Assembly: GCA_018292915.2 (NCBI GenBank)
Contig: JACVVK020000058.1
Coordinates: 351,001 to 415,000 of the forward strand
Reading direction: 5' to 3'
Length of the DNA stretch: 64,000 bases
Source: Batillaria attramentaria
Taxonomy: Eukaryota; Mollusca; Gastropoda; Batillariidae
Shown here: piece after piece, positions 1 through 9,780 of the stretch
Position numbering within the stretch: position 1 is the stretch's first letter
Layout: each line of letters opens with the position of its first letter
Notes under the pieces: model-generated
Database searches by the model: none
Seen by the model: the letters and a program-made list of their open reading frames with translations, nothing else
Told to the model about the DNA's origin: nothing
Translations under genes and position numbers: made by a program

Positions 1-75
1 CCCCCCCCCCCCCCCCCCCCCCAAAAAAAAATAAATAAAAAATAAATAAATAAAATAAAAATAATAAAAAAATCA
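1..75. repeat. poly-C / A-rich low-complexity start
   Basis: The window opens with 22 C residues followed by A-rich sequence with scattered T. It is simple sequence with no coding signal and could sit at an assembly edge or a poorly resolved homopolymer. Confidence 0.8.
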
Positions 76-1060
76 AACGATTTGAGTCATTTTACATTTT
101 CTTGAAAGATGGATGAGTGTTTTTGAGTTGAACGTCCTTTCCTACAGATATTTGAGAAAGGAAGATTGTCACGGATGCGTGACTTGAGTTGTGAAGGGTA
201 AATCATGTGCCGGTATGATTTCCGTATGACTTGGGTTGTGAAGGGTAAATCATATGTGCCGGTATGATTTCCGTATGCATCGTAACTTTGTACTGTGTGG
301 CACACGTGCCTTATTTTCTACACGGGCCAGACATGTATCTAATAGTGAAGGTTTTACACGGGACATTTGGTGTAATATGCTGACCTATTCGTTTCCCTTG
401 TCAAGTCGATACAGGTCCCCTTTCTACACGTGATGCTGCTGTATCCTGTGCGGTACTCACCTTATTCGCCCTAATGGTATAAAAGCCATCCTGTTTCATT
501 TTGCTATTCGCATTGGCCCGGTAGTACCGACACGTCCGTTCCAGAGATTGGCATATATTTTCGTCCGTTGTCTTCTATGGTCGACCGTCTGTAGCCACTC
601 GCATTTTGCATATGAAGGTAAATAGTTCATATCTGTTATTTCCCGTGTTATGTTTCAGGTCAGCTATTTTCTCTTGTGTAGATATTACCAACGGTCAGGA
701 AGTTAATATGAAACTCGACTATTGTGGCCGAAGTGTTATGTCGGCTAAGTATCTGTTGGTTATCAGCCGTTTTACCAGTGAGTTTGTTAACACTGACCTG
801 TCTGTATATTTTGCTGACTTCTCCGATGTGTCAGTTGTAAGCTTCCATATCGGCGGTCATGGAGCTTCTACCTTTAACGCTTAGTAGTATGTGTAGTTTC
901 CTTAAGCGTTCGTAACATAGGAGCGTTGGCTAATTTGTACCATGGGTATATGTTATCCCATAGGTAGGCAGTATGTGCTAGTTGAGACCAAAGACTTACA
1001 GCAGTGTTTCTTTAGCCGGAGTGGCTGTTCTTTCGGGAGCCAGTAGCTGTCCTCTAGATC
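76..1060. other. No recognised gene
   Basis: Only short chance reading frames occur on either strand and none resembles the Ig receptor exons. The one clear structure is the short tandem duplication at 181-276. If D1 has membrane and tail exons they would be expected here or further left, but none is visible. Confidence 0.5.
181..276. repeat. Two-copy tandem duplication, 47-49 bp units
   Basis: Two nearly identical units, 181-227 and 228-276, follow each other directly. Each starts gacttg and ends tttccgtat. They differ by one substitution near the start and a 2-bp insertion. No function is evident. Confidence 0.85.
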
Positions 1061-1075
1061 CTTGTCTTGCGGAGG

Positions 1076-1242
1076 GGAGTCGGGGTGGTCAAATGGTAGA
1101 GCGTTGGACTTCTAATGCTCGGGTCGTGAGTTCGATCCCGGCTGGGGCCAAATATTTGAGCTGGCTTTTTCATCGTTGCCCCGTCTTTGATATCACCCTA
1201 TGTGGTGGAAAAGGACGTTAAACCCCCAGACACCCACCCACC
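1076..1242 (+). mobile_element. tRNA-derived SINE (family S1), with target-site duplication
   Basis: The head resembles a tRNA: a box A-like region around tggtagagcg, an anticodon-loop-like cttctaa flanked as in tRNA-Arg(UCU), and the box B sequence gttcgatcccg. A tRNA-unrelated body follows and ends in a C-rich (ccca)n tail. The 15-bp sequence cttgtcttgcggagg lies on both sides (1061-1075 and 1243-1257), which marks a target-primed insertion. Other copies of S1 lie at 5773, 9440, 17782, 33764 and 40488. Confidence 0.88.
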
Positions 1243-1776
1243 CTTGTCTTGCGGAGGATTTCATGTCCCTGCGGCGACTGAAGGGGTGGGAGCCTGACTG
1301 CCCGTATCCGGGATTCAGCGTGGGTGCTGGTCCGCGTGTGTAGCAACTACTGTGATGCTGTGGTAGAGCTGCCAAGCCAGTTCTATTTTCCGCCGCCTGT
1401 GGTATTTTGTCTGCGGCTTCTAGCACTGCACATCTCAGCGCCGTGCACGTTCAAACATTCTAGAACTAAACGCTCTTAAGTGCGTTATTTATTACCTTGA
1501 TATCTTTTGGTGCACCGTTTATTCAGTTTGATATTAATTTTTTGTGTGTGTTGTAACTGTACTGTTGACCCTATATGCTATGACTGTTTGCCTTACCAAT
1601 AATATTGTGGTGGTGTGAATCCACGTGCGTCTCAGTGTCAGTTACTGTCGTGCGACTGCGTGTGAGTGAGAGCTACGAAAGAGCACGCACCTCTTACACC
1701 TACACTTTGCAGCACACACGGTCGTGACAAGGATCGAAGTAGCTTTTGGCGGCAAAGGGATTGTTAAAGCGGTACC

Positions 1777-1824
<48 letters not shown>

Positions 1825-3343
1825 ATTCAAGATGTATAGTGAATACTTTTGAACCCTGCCTGTAGCCAGCACCACCCGTGTTGCCTGCTCTGCACTCGAC
1901 TGCCTTCCCGTCGTCAAATGGTACACGCGGTCTAAACGTGCACGTTGGGCTGGCTGGGGCGTCACACACTATATAACTGGATACCCATCTGTATGATGGT
2001 GTAGGGTAGGAGTCCCGATCTCGACACGTGAGAGTGAGACTCCTTGATCCGTCAGTAGGGAATGGTGACTGTCCAGTGATCTCCGTCGTGCTGTCTGAAG
2101 GTCCATCTACATGAACAATAGCAGCAAGAACAAGCCGACAGAGGGTTAACTCTTTGACGACGGAGCGCAATTTCTGACGCACGATTTCCTATAGGAAATT
2201 GCGCTCCGTCGTCAAAGAGTTAAGTGGCTGAAATGACATGGTGTGCAAGTAGAAATGCCACACATACTGCTCAACACCTTTGGTTTATAAAACATCGATG
2301 CCTTTATACACATCTTCCTTACCTTCGTAAAGTTTGAAACTGGGTTTGAAAGCCAATGAAAATCAAGGCAATGCACCTTGTATGGGACCGTATGAATTAT
2401 GGCAAGATGGACACGGAATTAGCCTATATCCATAAACTGCCTGCTCAGTTCTTTCCTGTAAACACGATGTGGCATGTTCAACGTTGTGTTGTGTCAAATA
2501 ATCATATGCACTACCGGGGGAAGGAAAATTATTGCTGTCTTGCTGTATACTTCCCACTTCACAAGAGCTCCTCGTCTGCTGCCTCTGAGCGACTGTATCA
2601 GGAAGGGCGTGATAGTTACATGCAGATGTCTGTGCCACAACCGCATCACAACGCAAAGATAAGAGCAAGACCTCCTGATGAAAACAATCGTTTGTCGTGA
2701 AACAGAGAACTGACTTCAAAGCGGTAGTGCCGGTGTGGCAATGTAGAAAATGACCTGAATCAACTTGCTTGTCGAAAGTCTGTTTTCTCTCTCTGTCTGA
2801 TCTTTGGAACAACAGTAGGCCTTGTTTTCCTTATACGTACAAGCCACTTGTAGTATGTATGTTGTTGTAGTGGTCTGACCGTTCACCACCATCTGACACA
2901 CGTACTGAGTCCCGTTGTCCTGTCTCCTCACGTTACCTATCACGAGCTGTGACGTGTCGGAATGACCTGGCCAGGTTAAGGTGTCAGGTGTTACTCCCAC
3001 GGGTGGCTGACATGTACATTGCAGCTGGGATCCCTCGTCAACATAACGATTGCAACGGCCAGTTGATGGCGATATACCTTGCACAGGGAGTGAGTGAGTG
3101 AGTTTTTGAGGCTTAACGCCGCGCAAGCCACAAAGACTAATTTGCGGCTAACCTTACACAGAAACAACACGAAGATATTACTCTGTGAAAAATGCGAGAG
3201 AGCCGCGAAATAGTCTTTGTAGCTTGCGCGGCGTAAAGCCCTAACTAACTAACTCTTCAATAGATACAACATGACATAAACCTACCTTGCACAGCCGCAA
3301 TGCACACATAACCTGCAAACAACAACGTCACGGAAGCCTTCAT
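1825..3343 (-). CDS. D1: divergent Ig-domain gene, partial
   Basis: Proposed exons are 3286-3343 (signal peptide, begins MKASVTLLF, ends in phase 1 before gtaggt), 2841-3077 (Ig-like; one Cys in QLQCTC, the other in the canonical DNGTQYVC F-strand) and 1825-2094 (Ig-like; TDGSRSLTLTC as in the Ig1 domains of the array, with extra Cys). Acceptors and GT donors keep phase 1 throughout. The Ig1-like exon marks it as a relative of the U genes, but identity is much lower. No transmembrane or tail exon is visible to the left, so it may be secreted, truncated, or continue beyond the window. An inverted pair of LINE ends fills its first intron and a small hairpin element lies in the second. Confidence 0.55.
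2146..2223. mobile_element. 78-bp hairpin MITE with TTAA ends (piggyBac-like)
   Basis: Perfect 29-bp inverted arms (2146-2174 and 2195-2223) flank a 20-nt loop. Both ends are TTAA followed by ctctttgacg. TTAA target duplication and a C/T-rich TTTGAC terminus are typical of piggyBac-type elements. It is non-coding and lies in the intron just upstream of the Ig1-like exon of D1. Confidence 0.7.
3084..3258. mobile_element. Two opposed LINE/SINE 3' ends
   Basis: About 40 bp around gccgcgcaagccacaaagac on the left recurs inverted on the right as gtctttgtagcttgcgcggc. The left copy ends in (gtga)n and the right copy in (ctaa)n. The same terminal sequence ends the LINE fragment at 12339-13034 and the piece at 54655. 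These look like two truncated copies inserted in opposite directions, or one foldback element. Confidence 0.6.
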
Positions 3344-3760
3344 GATTTCACTCCACATAGCGGGTCTCCCCACAAATAGAATGACGATTCAGCCTGGCTT
3401 GAGGCAAACGTTCGCATTCTACAGGAATTGTCGAAATGTTGGTTTGAGCCTTTGTTGTTTCCGATGCAGCGAGCATGTCAGAGAATAACAGACCCAACAT
3501 ACAGTCGTGTCAAGATTCTGACTTCCCGAACACAGAGAACGGTTGTCAAGGCTGTGACGTTTCTCGGGAAAATGATACTTTCACGCACACGGTGACGTAA
3601 CGAAACCTGCGTCAGCACCACAGACAATATTGTGGCAGGAACAAAGCCACGTGTTCGGGGCGAATTCGAGGACTGACTGCGCAGCACGTATATATAAGTT
3701 TAGTAGTGTGTACGTTTCTAATATCGTACTTAGTGTGGTGCAGTTAAATACAACACGTAC
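3344..3760. promoter_or_regulatory. Upstream region of D1, duplicated upstream of D2
   Basis: On the plus strand, gaatgacgattcag, then acaggaattgtc, then an acaga/cagtc block occur in the same order here and at 4710-4900, just upstream of the D2 signal exon. This shared arrangement suggests that the first exons of D1 and D2 were duplicated with their promoters. No clear TATA box could be assigned. Confidence 0.4.
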
Positions 3761-4686
3761 ACTGTAAAGGCGTGCTGATTTGTGTGTTGTGCGTATACAG
3801 AGTTGTATTAGGCGCCCACTTGGCTGTACAACTACACGTCATGCTGTCCTCACTGGCTTGTGAAGTGTCCATGGTCAGACGACTGGTCACTGATGATGAC
3901 GTCACGACGTCCGGTGTGTCTGTATGTGTTGGTGTAGTGCAGGAGAAACGGACACTTTCAACTGGCGGTTTTCCTCCCGTCACTGTACAGCTGATCTCAT
4001 TTCCAGCCTTTAGAATCTGACCATCTTGGTGTCCGGATATTACAGGTTGTGTGGAACGGTGGGTTTGTGAGACAATGACATGAACATTTCCTCATGTCTT
4101 GCAAAATAAAAATAAAAATTAATATCATTACAAAAAGCCTAGCAAAATTAGTCGACCTTCAAACTGGTGAGATCTCTTTAGCGAAATCGAGTGTTTTAAA
4201 AATTGTTCGCCCTTTTAAGGACTCAGCAGTCATTTTGTGTAGCAAAAACGTGTTGAAATACCTGGGAATCCAAGTATACATGTACCAGTCCTTGGACATA
4301 AACACATAAAAAACTCCGCGTAATTTAAAAACAACAAAAACAAACAAGAGACAAAACCCCTTCCGTGCTTTCTTGTTGGGCGTTTACCTTGGGCGGCGAC
4401 GGAACAAACACCTCTTTGTAGTATACGTAATATATTTAGAAAAGTATTCGCAGAAAGCTACATGAATTACGAAAACAACACTAACAGTCTCTGCTGGTCT
4501 GTCTCTTCAATAGATATCGGAAAATTCATAGATTGCATTGAACTGAACTGGGTACGTAACTCTACTGATAGCTGTTACAAATAACAACAGCAACAAAAAG
4601 CACCAAGAAACTACATTTGAAAATGACCTACCATGCACGGTCGTAGCCCATGTCAAAGCAACAATGAACGTTGCTAAAACCTTCAT
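3761..4686 (-). CDS. D2: divergent gene with one Ig2-like domain, partial
   Basis: A signal exon at 4632-4686 (begins MKVLATFIVALTW, phase-1 donor gtaggt) is followed by an Ig exon at about 3761-4090. The Ig exon aligns with the Ig2 domains of the array: GNEISCTVTGGKPP matches GDTVTCTVQGGKPL, and MTCSCTAKWAPNTTLYT matches TCYCWATWEPEPGLYT, including the paired Cys-x-Cys. The acceptor of the Ig exon is uncertain. No Ig1, Ig3, membrane or tail exon lies before the D1 first exon, so D2 is either a broken gene, a short secreted one, or an alternative first-exon set that splices on into D1. Confidence 0.5.
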
Positions 4687-4899
4687 CGTTTCACCGACAG
4701 GTTCTGTCCGCCCAACTGGAATGACGATTCAGTCGGGCGTTACGACAGTAGACTAAAAGTTCACATTGTACAGGAATTGTCTTACTTTTACTGACTTCAA
4801 AATCTGAAGCATCTGTCGTCTCCGATGAAGTATGTATGTCGAAAACGGACAGAGCCAAGAAACAGTCATGTTAAGAAACTCAGCTTCCCGGATGTACAT

Positions 4900-5772
4900 G
4901 GTTGCCATGGGAAGACTATCATCTCTTTCTCGCGTCAGCCGAGATTGTCTCCCTTCGCTGACGTAGAGAGCGATATAGTCTCTCTCTCTCTCTCTCTCTC
5001 TCTGTATTCCCTAACTATTCTTTATGTTTGGCTTGTCATTTTCTTTCTTTTTACTTGTTTTGTTGGATTTTTTTTCGATTATGTATTGTTCGAGTTTAGA
5101 TCTTGTAGTAATTCTTTTTTTTTTTTTTTTTGCTGTACCAAGGACAAGTCAAAAGGTAAGCACATGTGCCTAACAATTATATCATTGTAAAATAACGTTC
5201 ATTCATTCATTCATTCATTCATTCATTCTCTCTCTCTCTCTCTCTCTCTTTCTTTCGTATGTCGACCATTAATTAAAAACGAAAACGTATTGTTTTATTT
5301 AAAGCTGATTTTGAGGAATGAAAAAAATCTCCAGCGCTTTCATGCAGAGAAATTGAATATACAAATATGATCATCATAGAATACTTGAGTTTAACATTAA
5401 AAAATCACGCTTATACACGAGAAATCATTTCAAAGACAATATTACTGTTTAATGTTATGTCTTGATCAATGTACCTGTTGTACAGCCATCAGCAGTCTCA
5501 ATCGTACTTAGGCAAGGGAATATGTTAGTACATTTCCGTTCTAGGAATAACGTTATCTGTGAGACCTTTTCCCCTACACACTGGGAAAATGATTTGCGCT
5601 CAACTTTTATAAAGCCTTGGAAAAGGAAATTGCGACCTGGTAATGGGCGGAGACAATGATTGTAAACAAAGTTTGGCGTGAGAGAAACGTTTTTCCTGTC
5701 GTTATTGTATTGTATTATTGTTGTCTTTCTTAGAATCCTTGTTAACATGTATAGCGCCCTCCCTCTTGTGAC
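4900..5772. other. Intergenic, simple repeats
   Basis: Contains (CT)n near 4980-5002, a poly-T run near 5116, and (attc)n followed by (tc)n at about 5198-5250. No convincing gene is visible. Confidence 0.5.
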
Positions 5773-5943
5773 AGGGAGCCGGGGTGGTCGAATGGTAGAG
5801 CGTTGGACTTCTAATGCTCGGGCCGTGAGTTCGATCCCGGCTGGAGCCAAATATTTGTGCTGGCTTTTTCATCGTTGCCCCGTCTTTGATATCACCCTAT
5901 GTGGTGGAAAAGGACGTTAAACCCCGAAACACACACCCACCCA
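5773..5943 (+). mobile_element. tRNA-derived SINE S1, with target-site duplication
   Basis: Full-length copy with tRNA-like head (box B gttcgatcccg), body and (ccca)n tail. The sequence ccctccctcttgtgac stands on both sides (5757-5772 and 5944-5959). It lies beyond the 3' end of U1. Confidence 0.88.
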
Positions 5944-6214
5944 CCCTCCCTCTTGTGACTCCTTCTCTTTGTCTGGTTTCTTCTTCAGTTCTTGCGCTTG
6001 TGACGTTTTTCATTGTCGGTCTTCATGGTGCTGGCGGGTTCTTCTGGAGATCGTGGAGCTGGTTCCAGTGGCGGTAGTTTTGCTGGTATTTTCATAAAGA
6101 TTTCGGTCTCGTTGCAGACACTGGTGGGTACTGTCTGTTGTCTGGAGTTAGCATTCGTGTTCTTGTGTGTTTTTGTAGTTTCCTCATTTCTAGCACGTTG
6201 ACACGCGGACCAGG

Positions 6215-7686
6215 TCAGCGTCGACTTGATACAACCGTCAGTTCGTATCCATCTGCATCTGAGAATTGAAAAACCATCAGTCATTCGACTTCTTCTAGCT
6301 ACGTGTACAATACAAACCCCAGTGCTTTCTGCGTTGGTCCGTGTCTACCATCGATCATCCTCCGTTGGGCAGGGTTAGGACCATGGGACTGATGTGAAAC
6401 GTCTGCAATCTCAGCAAAAGGCCGCAACATTGCGCTTTTTAAAACTGCGACTCCTTCAACTGTGCATAATCCAGCGCTTCGGGGACCCTTATAAAACCAG
6501 AGCACGAGTTTGCCGTGATATTATTTGGCTTTTGGTCAGTGAGCGAGACACATCGCTACAGTGTCTAGCGGATGTTGAGTGCTGCACGATCTTTCTCGCT
6601 CAGTGTCAAAACGCAAACTGAGCTGTGAAATCAGGCTGCCCTTGGTTTTTATTGGGGTTTCAGGGACGCTGAAAAAACTCTGCAACTGTGACAGAGTTGA
6701 CTATGCCTGCACGGTCGGCTTTGTAAATGTTTTCACACTTCGGAAAGCTTTTTGTCGGGAGCTTAGATCTTTAAACATACAAATCTTACTTTGTATGCTC
6801 ATGCACTGATCGTTTTCATGGTATCTATCTTCACATCACTTAGACACATGAACAGTGATAGCGTCTCTAATGCTGACACCCGAGGACACGTACTCGTGGA
6901 CGCGGCGACCACACTGAGCGTTCGAATTTTGTAACAACAATCGCAGAATTTGAATGTTCGACCGCTCGTGCAAAGCGTAACCAACATTGCATTAAGAGCT
7001 GTACTAATCATCAAGATAGAATATTTCTAGCGAACAGGCGCAAACGAGCATAACTGTTCCAAACATTAAGTTGGCTTAGAATACCAAGAATTTGCCTGTT
7101 TATAACGAGCAAAAGTTGAAGACTTTGATTTATTTCAGATGCTTATATCTTACCTGTTCCCCTCCCACCGGGACCTGTAGGACGGAGATCCGTGTAGACG
7201 GCAGTGCTCTGTCTACCTGTCATCTGTAGCGGGTCGTACGTGTTGTCTAATGGTAAAACGTTGATGTAACTGTGAGGACGATCTGCCTCATCCAGTCCTG
7301 TGGGATGTTGGGGATTGGCAATGCCAGGTGTTGTCTGTCGGGCTGTGTTGTTATCTGGTGGTTGTAGGCCAGTGTACGTGTCTGATTCCCTCTCACGTCT
7401 AGGTAGTGGCTTTTCATATTTAGGATCTGTATCAAAATAGCATTGATTCATTTGTTTGGGGTTTATTTTTGTCGTCAGGGCGATGGTACGTTTCAAAGTG
7501 TTTCCAAAAAGTGATGAACACTTTGACAATTAGTTTTCAGTGTAAAATGTACTTTACTATAAGAACAGACAATCCTTTGATTATTGGGTTGTACAAACGT
7601 TCACCCTGCGTTTATCTTTTCCATTATTCATCAAGAAGCAAGTCAAATATCTCACTAATCAGCTCTCTCTCTCTCTCTCTCTCTCT

Positions 7687-7772
<86 letters not shown>

Positions 7773-8357
7773 CCTTGTACAATTGATCATACTTCTTTTC
7801 ATCCAGATCAGGACACCGACAACAGCAGCAGTAGTCAGCACCAGGATCCCGCCTACAACACCTCCCACTATGGCTGCCAGGGGCGTGTCTTCAGTTGCAT
7901 CTGCAATATAATCATCCACAACAATAACGGCAAACAATATAGCTTAAGGCGTGAGTAAAATGGTCCGGCGTCTACGCATTATGACAAACAGAACAAAGAT
8001 TGTCAGTCTTACCACAGTTCTTTACATGTAGCTGCAAAGACGCAGAAGCCACTCCAGTGAATCTATTCTGTGCAGTACAGGTGTAATTTCCCTTGTCGTC
8101 ACAGTTTACACGAGGGATAGTGTAGGTTAGAACAGTCCGTGAGGTGATGCTGATGTCTGACGTGTGTTCGCTGACTGCGACTTGTTCTGATCCCAAACTG
8201 ATGTGAAGGGTCGGAGTGGGACGGCCAGATGCCTCACAGATGAAGGTGACGCTCCTGTCGCCCTCGGTAACTGTGTCAGAGTGCTGGTGTTGGTTTATGG
8301 TAAAGTTACGCACCTCCGCTTTGTCTGAAACAGAAATGACAAGGAATTTATGCAGCC

Positions 8358-8394
<37 letters not shown>

Positions 8395-9718
8395 AGCAGC
8401 AGCAGCTGTAACGACATAATTTACTACGGATTCCGAGGCGCAGGTTCGAATCTCCGGTAGGCAGGAATATTGTGTGGGATTTACCCAGTCAGATTCACGT
8501 GCAGACTTGTTTACGGTGTCTGTCTCGCCTGCTTGTACACTGATATGATAAATGTGCATATCAAACGTCCCATTCAAAAAGAGAGGGGCCGCGAGAAAGA
8601 AAACAATGAAACACAATGCAGGCAGCAAAAAAATATGTGTAGCGATGTACTTTGTTGTGGCGCTCACCCAGCACGAATGTACCGTCAACAGCAAGACAAG
8701 GACTGACTAAATATGGGGTGGATAAAATTGTGTTATGTTCTATAAATAAAAGGGAACTACGCAAAACCGAAAGTGACACATTTATTTCACACTTATTGCA
8801 TGAAATTGAATCGTTTATTGTGTCTGAAATGTTATTTCAAATGGTGTGACGGAAGGTTTAAATCATTTTCACAATGCGGCGAACACAGTGATTTCATCTT
8901 ATTTCAAAAGTATTCAAGTGATATGATGAACTCACGTCCAATCTGGAACGACTTCTGACTGGTGACTGTATATAGACCAGGCTCAGGTTCCCAAGTGGCA
9001 CAGCAGTAGCACGTTACATTGTCTTCTGTAGCTGGTAGTGTGCTGATGGTAACAGAACTTGACACAGACGTGCTGTCAGTAATGTTGTCCGAACTCGTCA
9101 GTTGTTGATTTGTACAGTTGAATTGTACGGCTGTGACGAGCGGTTTGCCGCCTTGTACTGTACAGGTCACGGTGTCACCGACATAGACAAAATTGTCCGG
9201 TGTGGAGCTGGTGATTACTGGTGGTGTTTGTGGCGGATCTGGAACAATCTTCGGAGTACTTATAATATCAACTAAATGATACAAGAGAAGAAAAGGAAAG
9301 ACAGCATTTCAAATACTTCTATTTAGACGGACAAGCAAACAAGCCCAGAAACAAATTTTAGGAGGCTGTATGGTAAAATATCTTGTACATAAATCTTATC
9401 ACATTACATTATCATATGCTCCTATCACTCACATCACAGGGTGGGTGGGTGTTTTGGGGTTTAACGTCCTTTTCCACCACATAGGGTGATATCAAAGACG
9501 GGGCAACGATGAAAAAGCCAGCACAAATCTTTGGCCCCAGCCGGGATCGAACTCACGCCCCGAGCATTAGAATCCCAACGCTCCGATCACCCCGGCTTCC
9601 CCTCACATCACAGAATATCGCATTATGGCATATCGCATTACACCGCATACACGCATTACATTATAATGATCAAAATACGACATAACTAAACCTATGATAA
9701 GAAAATCCCACACACGTG

Positions 9719-9780
<62 letters not shown>

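Noticed and set aside
181..276. CRISPR array
   Set aside because: Only two adjacent copies without spacers, in an animal genome context. No CRISPR-like repeat-spacer pattern was seen anywhere.
1096..1140. tRNA-Arg-like sequence, also at 5795, 17800 and 33790
   Set aside because: The head belongs to a repeated SINE with body, tail and target duplication. The anticodon stem is imperfect and no tRNA gene is needed to explain it.
7154..7426. Canonical inhibitory ITIM motifs in the tail
   Set aside because: The residue two before each YxxL/V tyrosine is Asp, His, Asn or Ala, not Ile, Val, Leu or Ser, so the strict ITIM pattern is not met. Inhibitory action is still possible.
8013..8694. Separate short genes for single Ig domains with a local ATG
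   Set aside because: The frames begin in introns and run through simple repeats. The domain exons have phase-1 splice sites and belong to multi-exon genes.
8936..9238. V(D)J-type recombination signals next to the Ig exons
   Set aside because: CACA-containing heptamer-like words occur because of CA richness. No heptamer-nonamer pair with 12 or 23 bp spacing was noticed beside the exons.
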